DNA of 49,870 bases from an uncultured Finegoldia sp. (lineage in GTDB: Bacteria > Bacillota > Clostridia > Tissierellales > Peptoniphilaceae), in NCBI RefSeq assembly GCF_900766215.1, contig NZ_CAAFUQ010000075.1, positions 1 through 49,870 on the forward strand, written 5' to 3'. Under the pieces are notes generated by a model. The model searched no databases and had not been told where the DNA came from. It saw only the letters and a list, made by a program, of their open reading frames with translations. This document shows, one piece after another, positions 8,672 to 16,935 of the stretch. Made by a program: the position numbers and the translations under genes. The stretch's first letter is position 1. Each line of letters begins with the position of its first letter.

Positions 8672-9856
8672 TTATTCTACTACTTTTTCGCCCTTTTTCT
8701 TTTGTTTATCATTGTAAACTTTCTTAGCAATACCAATCATTATTGATAATGCGAATAATGTCAAAAGTCCTAGGAAAAGTTTTTGTGCTCCACCTGTCAA
8801 CGTTCCTCCAACGTATGAATAAACAATTGTAGCTGGCAATTGTCCAATTCCTGTAGCTATGAAGAATGGCCAGAATCCCATATTAGTTAGACCTGCTCCA
8901 TAACTTACAAAGTCGAATGAAACGAAAGGTAGAAGTCTACAAATCAATATTGCGTACTTACCATATCTTTCAAAAAATACGTCAACACTTTCCATAGCAC
9001 CTCTGCTTGTAAGTTTTTCAACAGCATCTCTTCCCAAAGCTCTCGCCAAAAAGAAACAAAGTGCAGCTCCCGCCATAGCTGACGACCAAGAAAGTATAGC
9101 CCCTTTTACCCATCCAAATATTGCAGCATTTGACAATGTAATCAAAAATGCTGGGATAGGTGCTGCAATTGATTGTAGTACCATTAAAATGAATGATACT
9201 ACTGCAGCTAGTTTTCCGTATGATCTCAAGTATGCAACTACGACATTTGTATCTAATTTTGAAATAGTTGAGAAGGCTTCATTGGTTTTAGCTTTGATAG
9301 ATGGCACGAAGAAATACAACCCCAACATAATTCCAATAATAATCAAAGCAATTATTCTTTGGATTTTTCTCTTGTGTTTAAGTTCAGCTATTTCTTCTGG
9401 TGTTTTTTCTTCTCTTAAATCGCTAAGTTTAACTTCTTCTTCTCTCATAGCTTTACGTTCTTCTCTACTATAATACTTTTGATATTTCTTCTGAGTAAGA
9501 ACTATATAGAGGTTGATTAAGTTAACAATTACGATAACTGCGATTGTAGGAATTAAAATGTTTTTAACTGGTCCATGATACATTATAAACTCTTTTACAA
9601 TGTAGATAAGACTTTGTGTTTTTCCCCCTATAAGAGCAATCAAAGCTATCGCCAATTCCAATGCGAAAAATACATATCTGTTGATATTAGTATAAGCAAT
9701 TCCAAGTATCAATCCAAAAGCTGTAAAGATATACATTACTAGCTGCTGACTAACCATCATTTCGAAATTTACGTTGAATAACAAAAGTAGACAACATAAA
9801 ATCCCGATGGCTATGCCCGTAGTTAAATAATAAAATATCGCCCTTAATTTTTTCAC
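8672..9856 (-). CDS. TVP38/TMEM64 (DedA-superfamily) membrane protein
   Basis: Integral membrane protein, 394 aa, longer than a bare TVP38 domain (~200 aa). The N-terminal ~120 residues hold about four hydrophobic segments, then a charged linker (about 125-165, rich in E, K, R). The C-terminal half is the SNARE-associated/VTT domain with the hallmark AMAGAALCFFLARALGRD and CRLLPFVSFDFVSYGAGLT segments. The start codon is GTG (9854-9856) with GAGGT at 9862-9866. Family members are linked to lipid scrambling/transport and envelope homeostasis, but the bacterial function is not settled. It follows the YdjY-like lipoprotein by 12 nt, the same partnership as E. coli ydjX-ydjY-ydjZ. Confidence 0.85.
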   Translation of the reverse strand: MKKLRAIFYYLTTGIAIGILCCLLLLFNVNFEMMVSQQLVMYIFTAFGLILGIAYTNINRYVFFALELAIALIALIGGKTQSLIYIVKEFIMYHGPVKNILIPTIAVIVIVNLINLYIVLTQKKYQKYYSREERKAMREEEVKLSDLREEKTPEEIAELKHKRKIQRIIALIIIGIMLGLYFFVPSIKAKTNEAFSTISKLDTNVVVAYLRSYGKLAAVVSFILMVLQSIAAPIPAFLITLSNAAIFGWVKGAILSWSSAMAGAALCFFLARALGRDAVEKLTSRGAMESVDVFFERYGKYAILICRLLPFVSFDFVSYGAGLTNMGFWPFFIATGIGQLPATIVYSYVGGTLTGGAQKLFLGLLTLFALSIMIGIAKKVYNDKQKKKGEKVVE

Positions 9857-9868
9857 TTGATACCTCTA

Positions 9869-10600
9869 TTAATCTTCTAAAGTATAAGTTACAGCTACAT
9901 AAGTTCCATCTTCTGGAAGTACATCTGGGTTACCTGTGAATTTAACTTCATTTCTCTTTTCTACAGCACCATTAGTGTAAGTTGTGTTAGAAATAATTCC
10001 TACTGGACATGAATCTAAGCAAGTTAAGCAACCTGTTTTCTTATTTTTTGCTCTTTCTAAGTTTCCACCGAATCTAAAATCAATTTTCTTTCCATTGCTG
10101 TCTTTGATTACTTCGTTAATATCGTAATCTTTTCCAGCGCCTTCCCATGTTACAGTAGCGCCAATTTTAGATCCTTCAACGTGAGTTTCAGCTGCATTGT
10201 CTAGAGTCATATTTTCACCAGGTTTTGCGCCGATTTCTATTAAAGCATTGTAGAAATCTTCTGGAGTAGCATAAGCAGTAAGAACTGATTTTGCTCCGTT
10301 ACTACCATCTGTGTTTACTGATGCGTGTCTTGTATTTTCTGTAAAATACTTTCCATTTACTGAAGATAAAACAGTGATTTTCTTAGCTTCTTTGTCAACT
10401 TTGATTGGGTCTTTCAAAGAAACTCCATTAACTTCGTCATCTGCTTTCTTTTCTTCTTTCTTAGAATCATCCTTAGCTTGTTCTGTTGTTTGAGTATTGT
10501 TTGATTCTGTTTTCTTATCGTCTGCTTTTTGAGAACATCCTGCTAATCCTATGATTGCTAGACATAAAAATCCAGCTACTAATTTTTTTCTTAAATTCAT
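9869..10600 (-). CDS. YdjY-like Cys-cluster lipoprotein
   Basis: Secreted lipoprotein, 243 aa. Signal peptide ending in lipobox LAGC (Cys22), then a ~35-residue Lys/Asp/Glu-rich tether. The globular part (from about 58) ends with GCLTCLDSCPVGI (Cys191, Cys194, Cys198), the CxxCxxxCP cluster that gave E. coli YdjY its 'ferredoxin-like' label. Only three clustered cysteines are present, so a 4Fe-4S site would need another ligand; a thiol or metal site is also possible. Good GGAGGG ribosome site. It is co-transcribed with a TVP38 protein, the same neighbourhood as in Enterobacteria, which argues for a shared envelope role. Biochemical function unknown. Confidence 0.75.
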   Translation of the reverse strand: MNLRKKLVAGFLCLAIIGLAGCSQKADDKKTESNNTQTTEQAKDDSKKEEKKADDEVNGVSLKDPIKVDKEAKKITVLSSVNGKYFTENTRHASVNTDGSNGAKSVLTAYATPEDFYNALIEIGAKPGENMTLDNAAETHVEGSKIGATVTWEGAGKDYDINEVIKDSNGKKIDFRFGGNLERAKNKKTGCLTCLDSCPVGIISNTTYTNGAVEKRNEVKFTGNPDVLPEDGTYVAVTYTLED

Positions 10601-10691
10601 AAAATCCCTCCATTATCAATTTTGTTTTATCATATAATATAAATTTAGTACCGTTTATAATTTGAACTTCATTATATATTTGTACAGAATT

Positions 10692-11201
10692 TTAATTCAT
10701 GATTTTTTTCTTTCCTGTAATATAATCCTCCAACTTGTAAATTAGAAAAATATATATCACAGCGTTTCCTATCATGTGGTTGATATCAAATGGTATAGAT
10801 GTCATATATCTTGCGATGAAGACATTCATTCCCATAATAGTCATACATTCCATTAAAGTGATTATCAATCCATACAAAAATCCCGAAAGGGACAAAAATA
10901 TAGTTTTGGTTACTAATGTTTTTCTTAAATTAAAAACATTGAAAATTACATAATTAAATACAGCCAAGATAAAAAAGTCTACCACTTGAAATAATACCCA
11001 TATTCCAAACCCAAGCACAAAACTTGTGACTACCATCGTGACTGCATTTACAAATAGTGACTCTTTTAGGTTTTTTTCAATTGCAAGTATCAGTATGACA
11101 TCCGACAAGATTTTTACATTCGGAATTATATTCAAATAAATTCTTGTCAGGATGCATACTGCTGATAATATTGCAATTCTAGTCAAATCACTAGTTTTCA
11201 T
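10692..11201 (-). CDS. ECF transporter S component, probably corrinoid-specific
   Basis: Small membrane protein of 169 aa with about five to six helices and the size of ECF substrate-capture (S) subunits. The first helix holds an AxxxA pattern (AILSA, residues 10-14) of the kind S components use to dock on EcfT. It overlaps the transcobalamin-like lipoprotein by 1 nt (TAATG) and ends a corrinoid methyltransferase operon. Cobalamin or a related corrinoid is therefore the best guess for its substrate, as with the cobalamin S component CbrT. No EcfA or EcfT is adjacent, so it must borrow an energising module, for example the one at 42.8-45.2 kb or another elsewhere. Substrate assignment is inference. 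Confidence 0.65.
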   Translation of the reverse strand: MKTSDLTRIAILSAVCILTRIYLNIIPNVKILSDVILILAIEKNLKESLFVNAVTMVVTSFVLGFGIWVLFQVVDFFILAVFNYVIFNVFNLRKTLVTKTIFLSLSGFLYGLIITLMECMTIMGMNVFIARYMTSIPFDINHMIGNAVIYIFLIYKLEDYITGKKKIMN

Positions 11202-11647
11202 TATTTCATTTCTTGAAATTTAAATTCTATCTTGTCATTTTCGTTAACTTTGTAATCGCCGATTCCTACTTCTGCCATTTTATCGTTAACATAGTACATC
11301 CAGTATTGTTTTTTAGCTGGATCTTGTTTTACGCCTTCTAATTCAGTCATCATACCTTTTTCAAAAACAGCTTTGTGATTTTTTTCAAGGTATTGTTGTA
11401 GATTTTCATCCTTTTTGATTTCAGCATCTTCTTTTAAGATTTCTTTGTTGTTAACTTCATCCATAACAACGATTTGAACCTTAGTTGCTTCTTTGTCTGC
11501 TGCTTTTTCTTCTGTTTTGTTTTCGTCTGTTTTTGCTTGTTCTTGTGTAGTTTCTGTTTTAGTAGGTTCATTTGCCTTATCATTTTGAGCGTTACATGCT
11601 GTCAATGAGAACACAAGCATCATCAATACCAATAATTTTTTCTTCAT
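11201..11647 (-). CDS. DUF4430 (transcobalamin C-terminal-like) lipoprotein
   Basis: Surface lipoprotein, 148 aa from the preferred start. Signal peptide with lipobox LTAC (Cys18), a ~40-residue Thr/Lys/Glu-rich tether, then a compact domain (about 57-148) with the QYWMYYVND and KVNENDKIEF pattern of DUF4430. That fold is related to the C-terminal domain of transcobalamin and intrinsic factor. AAGGAG lies 8 nt before the ATG at 11645-11647 but only 2 nt before the one at 11651-11653, so the inner start is chosen. It lies between the corrinoid activator and an S component, so it plausibly captures corrinoids outside the membrane and hands them over (inference). Confidence 0.75.
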   Translation of the reverse strand: MKKKLLVLMMLVFSLTACNAQNDKANEPTKTETTQEQAKTDENKTEEKAADKEATKVQIVVMDEVNNKEILKEDAEIKKDENLQQYLEKNHKAVFEKGMMTELEGVKQDPAKKQYWMYYVNDKMAEVGIGDYKVNENDKIEFKFQEMK

Positions 11648-11649
11648 AA

Positions 11650-13227
11650 TCATCTCTCCTTTGGAAATTCCATCGCTTTCGCGAATATTTTTTCATAGTC
11701 CTTTGTCATTGATAGTTCTATATAATTCATATCTTCTGCAAGAGTGGACATTTCTTCTTTTATTTTATCGTTCATTAAACACATGTACGCTCCTATTAAA
11801 GATGAATTACCTACATAACTTATTTTGGATTCAATTTCGTAAGGCAGAATTCCCACACCTACGATTGAAGATGGTTTCAAATGACTTCCGAATTGTCCTG
11901 CGACAATACATTCGTTCAAGTCGGAAATATCCAATCCCTCTTCATCCAAAAGTTTTATAAAACCAGAAAGTATCGCTCCTTTTGCTAGCTGTACTTGTCT
12001 GATATCTGATTGTGTGATAACAAGTTCATCATTCATCATGAACTCTCTTTTATTATCCACAATTCTAACCAAATCTTTTCTAAAATCATCGACAGAGTTT
12101 GGATCTATAATCCTACCTCTCTTATTGACGATTTTATTTCTAACAATTTCGCTGATTACAGCAAGAATACCACTACCACAAATCCCTTTTGCAGGTTTGT
12201 CGCCAATCGTTTGTAATTTGACGTTTGACCCGTCAATGACAACATCTTCAATGGCTCCTTGTTCTGCTCTCATTCCACAGTTTATATTCATACCTTCAAG
12301 TGCAGGACCAGCTGCACAAGAACAACAGTACAATTTTTCGTTAGTCTTCAAAACTATCTCGCCGTTCGTACCAATGTCGATAAACAAAGTGTTTTCTCTG
12401 TTTCTCATGTCGGTAACATAAGCACCCGCCACGATATCTGCTCCAATGTAAGCGGAAACATTTGGCAATGTGTAAAGTTTTGCATCCAAATTAAGTCCGA
12501 TGTCTTCACATTTCAAAGTCTTCGCTTCAGTGAATACTGGCTTATATGGAAATTTCCCCAAACTTCTCGCATCCACACCCAAAAGCATGTGAACCATCGT
12601 AGTGTTCGCAGCGATATCTATCTCTTTGATGCTCTTTCTATCTATTTTTGATTCGACAATCATCTTGTCTATCAATTTATTCATAGAACTTACGATACTG
12701 TGTTGCAAAATCTTTATCGCATTTTCATTTTCATACTCGAAAGTAATTCTCGTAAGAACATCCAACCCGTATTTTGTTTGGGCATTAAGTGCTGAGTTTT
12801 TCGCAATGATTTCACCAGTTTTTAAATCCACCAAATTCATGCACACAGTTGTAGTACCAATGTCTACGCAAATTCCGTAACCATCTCGAAAATTTTTCTC
12901 AAATTCTGGCATATCACCATAATCAAGCACATCAATGGAGCTGTTTTCGCTCAATGTTTCAACGACAACATCGCCATTTACTATAACTGCACACGAAAGT
13001 CTAATCCCATTTTCGATTTCATCTTTTTTTAGGAGTCTTTTTTCTGTGTCAGTTAATTCATTTACACTTCCATCTACAACTTTTATCTTACACTTTCCGC
13101 AAGTTAACTTACCATTGCATGAGTTGTCGATGTAAATGTCGTTTTCAAGCAATGCATTCATCAAATTGTAGCTTTTGTCATCTTCTAATTCAATTGTTTT
13201 GTTTAAATTATTTATTCTTATCTTCAT
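11650..13227 (-). CDS. Ferredoxin/ASKHA-domain reductive activator of corrinoid proteins
   Basis: Cytoplasmic ATP-dependent activator (RACo/RamA-like, DUF4445), 525 aa. An N-terminal 2Fe-2S ferredoxin domain has Cys37, Cys43, Cys46 and Cys79 (C-x5-C-x2-C-x32-C). After a linker comes an ASKHA/actin-like ATPase core with phosphate-binding GYGICVDIGTTTVCMN near residue 115 and TLFIDIGTNGEIVL near 280. Such proteins use low-potential electrons and ATP to return oxidised Co(II) corrinoid proteins to Co(I). It overlaps the upstream methyltransferase by 20 nt, with only a weak AAAGAA ribosome site. Its target is presumably the corrinoid protein at 14244-14897. Confidence 0.88.
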   Translation of the reverse strand: MKIRINNLNKTIELEDDKSYNLMNALLENDIYIDNSCNGKLTCGKCKIKVVDGSVNELTDTEKRLLKKDEIENGIRLSCAVIVNGDVVVETLSENSSIDVLDYGDMPEFEKNFRDGYGICVDIGTTTVCMNLVDLKTGEIIAKNSALNAQTKYGLDVLTRITFEYENENAIKILQHSIVSSMNKLIDKMIVESKIDRKSIKEIDIAANTTMVHMLLGVDARSLGKFPYKPVFTEAKTLKCEDIGLNLDAKLYTLPNVSAYIGADIVAGAYVTDMRNRENTLFIDIGTNGEIVLKTNEKLYCCSCAAGPALEGMNINCGMRAEQGAIEDVVIDGSNVKLQTIGDKPAKGICGSGILAVISEIVRNKIVNKRGRIIDPNSVDDFRKDLVRIVDNKREFMMNDELVITQSDIRQVQLAKGAILSGFIKLLDEEGLDISDLNECIVAGQFGSHLKPSSIVGVGILPYEIESKISYVGNSSLIGAYMCLMNDKIKEEMSTLAEDMNYIELSMTKDYEKIFAKAMEFPKER

Positions 13228-14236
13228 AATCGTAATTCTTTGATGCTATTATAATTGATTTCAAATTTTCAAGCGGAGATCTCATTCCGATACCACAAGC
13301 TGGAGATAGAATGTTAGATCCATTATTTACTGATATTTCTGCTAATTTTTGAATTTTTTCACTGTTTGAATATTCGAGCGCATAAGTCGACACATTGCCC
13401 ATCAATACGTGATGCTTTAAAACTTTTTTTGCATCCTTTAATGATACTATTGAGTCGAAGCTCAAGCAATCAGAGTGAATGTCGTTGCACAAATCAAGTA
13501 CAGGAGTCATTCTTCCACATATGTGAACAATTTTTGGAACGTCTTTGATTCCATCCAAAAACTTATTTAAATAATGAACAGTGAATTCTTTGAAGAATTT
13601 AGGTCCCATAATTTCACCAGTACCAGAAGGATCTGAAACTGCGATAACATCTGCTCCTGCGTCTATTTGTCTATTCGCAAATTCTATTAAATGATCTGTC
13701 ACATAATCCATAAATTCGTGAACTCTTTGTGGGTCTTTTCTAAGAGCCTTGTAGTATTTTACGGAATCCATTATTGAAGATGCAGTACTAACAGGTCCTG
13801 TGATATTTCCAATAATTGGGGCGTTTTTTTCTTCGTCCTTCAAGATTTTAATAGCCTCAATCACGATATCACTTCTGGAATCTTCCTTCTTGAAATCTTT
13901 TATCTTTTCCCAATCTTTGATGTTATCGAATGCGTATTCAATAACGTGTGGTTCATAAATTTCATTTCCAAAATCGACAACAGAACCCATATCTTCAGCT
14001 TCAATCGTCATGCAGAATGGAACTCCGATATTCTCAAAAATTTTCTCGTCGTAGATAGCTTTTGCCAAATCAGCCATTTTCCTAGAATCCAAGTGAGCTT
14101 CTGGAAGATAGATATCTTTCAATTCCATTAGCTCTTTGGATATCATATTCATCATTCCACCCGGACAAATCACAGGAATTCTGTCGATGAAAATATGATT
14201 TAAAGCATTCTTTAATCTATCTTTTTCATTAATCAT
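13208..14236 (-). CDS. MtaA/CmuA-type (URO-D fold) corrinoid methyltransferase
   Basis: Zinc methyltransferase of the uroporphyrinogen decarboxylase fold, 342 aa, normal for MtaA/CmuA enzymes. Zn ligands are visible as His238-x-Cys240 (VHICGRM) and Cys314 (SPACGIGMRSP). Together with the GNITGPVSTA and SDPSGTGEIMGP loops this marks it as a methyltransferase rather than a haem enzyme. A TTG eight codons upstream would extend the frame, but AGGA overlapping the previous stop lies 5 nt before the ATG at 14234-14236, so that start is used. It sits directly behind its probable corrinoid partner. It could demethylate the substrate or pass the methyl group to an acceptor such as tetrahydrofolate or a thiol; sequence alone does not decide. 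Confidence 0.85.
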   Translation of the reverse strand: MINEKDRLKNALNHIFIDRIPVICPGGMMNMISKELMELKDIYLPEAHLDSRKMADLAKAIYDEKIFENIGVPFCMTIEAEDMGSVVDFGNEIYEPHVIEYAFDNIKDWEKIKDFKKEDSRSDIVIEAIKILKDEEKNAPIIGNITGPVSTASSIMDSVKYYKALRKDPQRVHEFMDYVTDHLIEFANRQIDAGADVIAVSDPSGTGEIMGPKFFKEFTVHYLNKFLDGIKDVPKIVHICGRMTPVLDLCNDIHSDCLSFDSIVSLKDAKKVLKHHVLMGNVSTYALEYSNSEKIQKLAEISVNNGSNILSPACGIGMRSPLENLKSIIIASKNYDYEDKNK

Positions 14237-14243
14237 TGTTATC

Positions 14244-14897
14244 CTACTTATCTTTTCCAACTAATCGCTTGGCAGCTTCTACAGCTTCAACAGCGTTTTC
14301 TGTATATGAATCTGCTCCAATTTTATCTGCAAACGCTTGAGAAATAGGTCCTCCACCAATCATTATTTTGAACTTGTCTCTTAGTCCTTGTTCTTTTAAC
14401 ATTTCGATAACTTTTCCCATATTATCCATAGTAGTTGTCATCAAAGTTGACATACAAATCAAATCAGCGTCGTTTTCTACAGCAGCATCGATGAAGTCTT
14501 GACATTTAACATCACGACCCAAATCGATCATTTTAAATCCTGCAGTTTCCATCATTAATTTTACCAAGTTTTTGCCGATATCGTGAGTATCACCTTCGAC
14601 AACTCCGATAACTCCGATTCCAAGTATGTCGTCATCGTTCATTTCAACGTATTTTTCCAAAACATCCAATCCAGCATACATAGCATCACTGCAAAGTAAA
14701 ATATCTGTAATGAAATATTCTTCTTCATCATAAAGTTTGTTTGCTTCAGTCATACCTTTGATAAGTCCGTCAAATATACCAGTTTTTGGATCAAATCCCT
14801 TGTCGATATATTCTTGGCACACATCTGCGATGTCTTCATCTTCCATTTCTACTACCATTTCAGCCATTTTATCTAAATATTCTTGTTGTGTTTCCAT
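14244..14897 (-). CDS. Methyltransferase corrinoid protein (MtaC/MtbC-like)
   Basis: Methyl-carrying corrinoid protein, 217 aa, the standard size. Residues ~1-88 form the helical cap (B12-binding type 2) and ~90-215 the Rossmann-like B12 domain. The cobalt-ligand motif DTHDIG (103-108, His105) is intact, followed by a STLMTT segment at 150-155 and GGGPIS at 181-186 that cradle the nucleotide tail. AGGAGG, encoded by the last Arg-Arg codons of the preceding gene, drives translation 2 nt after its stop. It shuttles methyl groups between the URO-D-fold methyltransferases flanking it. Confidence 0.95.
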   Translation of the reverse strand: METQQEYLDKMAEMVVEMEDEDIADVCQEYIDKGFDPKTGIFDGLIKGMTEANKLYDEEEYFITDILLCSDAMYAGLDVLEKYVEMNDDDILGIGVIGVVEGDTHDIGKNLVKLMMETAGFKMIDLGRDVKCQDFIDAAVENDADLICMSTLMTTTMDNMGKVIEMLKEQGLRDKFKIMIGGGPISQAFADKIGADSYTENAVEAVEAAKRLVGKDK

Positions 14898-14898
14898 G

Positions 14899-15681
14899 TT
14901 ACCTCCTAATTATAATTTCATTTATTTTCTTAAATTTTCTATCCGACAAATTCATACATCTGTCTCCAAAAATCTTGTGATTTCCTTCAAATAAAAAGTC
15001 TACATATCTTTGTTCTTCATCTTTTTCAATTGGTCTAAACTCAGCTTTGTCCAAACTAATCAATGCCATTGTGGATTTTGGGCATAAGTGAAAATTAAAT
15101 GGTTTGTCGATATTTTGAATATCTTCCAAAAATTTCATCAAAAACTCATCGACATAAAGTTGCATTTGTTTTGGCCCAATAATATCAGCTCCTGCCAAAC
15201 TATCGGAAAAACTAATCAATTTTATTCCACTATCAACAAGCTTCTCAATATATTCTACCAAAGCTTTTCTGATTTCATCGTAAAGTTCAACGATTTTATC
15301 GTGTTTTTTCCTAAAAGATCTGAAAACCACCTCGGAGCTTGCCAAGTTATCTAATATAACCAATGGACCGGCCACCTCAACAATTACTCTTTTATCGTCC
15401 TTCATCTTATCAATCGCTTCAAACAAAGCTTTGACATGTTTTTGATTGTAATCAAAATCAATCACAATATCATCCACATTATCGTACTTGTACTTGCTGA
15501 CTTTTCCAAGTTCTGCAACAGCACCCATGGCTTCTGATTCTAATGTAGAAGACATAGGAATACTTCCATAGTCCTTATCCTTGAAATGTTCTACCAAACA
15601 GTCTGCATCTTCAAATAATCCCGGATCAGTTATAGGTGTCGTCTCCATTATAATACAATCATAAGTTCCAACTTTAGCCAT
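14899..15681 (-). CDS. Short URO-D-fold methyltransferase-like protein
   Basis: 260 aa, about 80-100 residues shorter than full MtaA/CmuA proteins. It keeps the family look (EVAGPLVILDN at ~102-112, FSDSLAGADIIGP at 158-170) and the putative Zn ligands His198-x-Cys200 (FHLCPKS) and Cys242 (GDRCMN). The N-terminal portion before the barrel and part of the C-terminus are reduced. It overlaps the CobW gene by 8 nt and is followed by the corrinoid protein. It may be a dedicated methyl donor or acceptor half-reaction enzyme, or a specialised subunit. No frameshift was seen; the sequence looks intact rather than decayed. Confidence 0.7.
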   Translation of the reverse strand: MAKVGTYDCIIMETTPITDPGLFEDADCLVEHFKDKDYGSIPMSSTLESEAMGAVAELGKVSKYKYDNVDDIVIDFDYNQKHVKALFEAIDKMKDDKRVIVEVAGPLVILDNLASSEVVFRSFRKKHDKIVELYDEIRKALVEYIEKLVDSGIKLISFSDSLAGADIIGPKQMQLYVDEFLMKFLEDIQNIDKPFNFHLCPKSTMALISLDKAEFRPIEKDEEQRYVDFLFEGNHKIFGDRCMNLSDRKFKKINEIIIRR

Positions 15682-16555
15682 TATTCACCTCGATTATAAC
15701 AAAATCATCACTATCATTTGTAGAATCAGAAATCTCAATTCCACTTAAAGTCTTGCTCACGAAAACTTTCTTATCTAAAAGCTCGACATTTCCTTTTGCC
15801 CTGACAATACCTTCCTTGTTCACAAACTTTTCTAATTCTTCCTTTGAATCAAACTTCAAATTCTTTTGAACATTGGTTTTGAATTTGGAATCTTCGTGAG
15901 AATGTTCGTGGTGTTCGTGATGATGCTTGCCACAGCATTTGTGTCCATGACCATGATTATGGCATGAACACTCGTGTTTTTCTTGCTTTTTATTATCATC
16001 AAACTCACTTACGATATCATCTGGATTCATCTTTCTAAAATCCTCCTTATGAATAATCGCATTAGGATTGAATTGTTCGATAGACTTCTTCACTTCATCG
16101 ATTTTTTCTTCTTCCAAGTTTTCAATGTTCGTTATGTATATTATATCAGCATTTTTGATTTGATCATTGAAAAATTCTCCGAAATCCTCGTGAAAGCAAA
16201 TGTAGCTGTCGCAATCGACAATAGTAACGCATTTTTGGATTGTAAGCTTTTCTTCCTCTTTCAAAACATCCAATATGTCAGTAAGCTTAGCGATCCCTGT
16301 AGGCTCAATAATAATGTATTCAAATTGGTCTTTGTCGATTTTATGAATAATTTCCTTAAAATCGCTCTTTAACCCACAGCAAATACATCCCGAATTGATT
16401 TCAATTATATCGTCGCTTTTAATCAACATTGAATCAATACTAACATCACCAAATTCATTCTCCAATACCAAAGTATTTTTGGAAAAACCCAAAATGTGAT
16501 TGATAAAAGTTGTCTTGCCTGAACCTAAAAATCCCGACACTATTATTGTTTTCAT
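15674..16555 (-). CDS. CobW/COG0523 GTPase (metal chaperone) with His-rich loop
   Basis: G3E-family GTPase, 293 aa from the chosen start. P-loop GFLGSGKTT at 8-16, the metal-binding CxCC motif (GCICCGL, Cys57/59/60), EPTG around 85-88, and a striking His/Cys-rich stretch at about 194-221 (CHNHGHGHKCCGKHHHEHH). A short CobW C-terminal domain follows. GGGTGAT (16559-16565) matches the 3' part of the Shine-Dalgarno consensus for the ATG at 16553-16555; the ATG at 16565-16567 has no site, so the inner start is used. It is first in the corrinoid operon. COG0523 proteins insert zinc or cobalt; loading Zn into the adjacent URO-D methyltransferases is a reasonable role (inference). Confidence 0.88.
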   Translation of the reverse strand: MKTIIVSGFLGSGKTTFINHILGFSKNTLVLENEFGDVSIDSMLIKSDDIIEINSGCICCGLKSDFKEIIHKIDKDQFEYIIIEPTGIAKLTDILDVLKEEEKLTIQKCVTIVDCDSYICFHEDFGEFFNDQIKNADIIYITNIENLEEEKIDEVKKSIEQFNPNAIIHKEDFRKMNPDDIVSEFDDNKKQEKHECSCHNHGHGHKCCGKHHHEHHEHSHEDSKFKTNVQKNLKFDSKEELEKFVNKEGIVRAKGNVELLDKKVFVSKTLSGIEISDSTNDSDDFVIIEVNNG

Positions 16556-16935
16556 ATTATCACCCATTTTGATTTTATCATATTATATATTGAATATTAT
16601 TTAAATAATAATTACTTATTGGATAATCAAATAAATCAACTTTCTGATTTTGATAAAGCATTTACTTTGCTATGATAAATTTTTATGATTATTTTTATCT
16701 TATATTTCTTTTTACCAATTAAGAAATCATTATCACAAAAATATTTTTGTGTGAAATTAAAAGTTTTTAATCTACAAATCAATTTTATTAAGTTTTTATT
16801 TAATTTTAATGAATAAAAACTACAACTTATAAAATATTTCAATAAATGACTAAATTTTTCTATGGTAGAATTATAATGAAATTTATAGCGACAAATTCAT
16901 TAAATTATTTTTAAAATTTAAAAAGGAGGATGTAT
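16556..16935. other. Divergent AT-rich intergenic control region
   Basis: 380 bp between the start of the leftward corrinoid operon and the rightward methyltransferase-transporter pair. It is extremely AT-rich and contains no credible gene. On the minus strand TATAAT (16582-16587) lies about 27 nt before the CobW start. On the plus strand TATAAT (16872-16877) lies upstream of the methyltransferase start, next to TAGAAT. No good -35 boxes were found for either. No cobalamin riboswitch features were seen, which is notable for corrinoid genes. Regulation probably relies on a protein. Confidence 0.5.

Noticed and set aside
16636..16842. 68-codon minus-strand frame in the divergent region
   Set aside because: Made of AT-rich low-complexity codons (Lys, Ile, Phe, Tyr), no ribosome site, and it lies in the control region.
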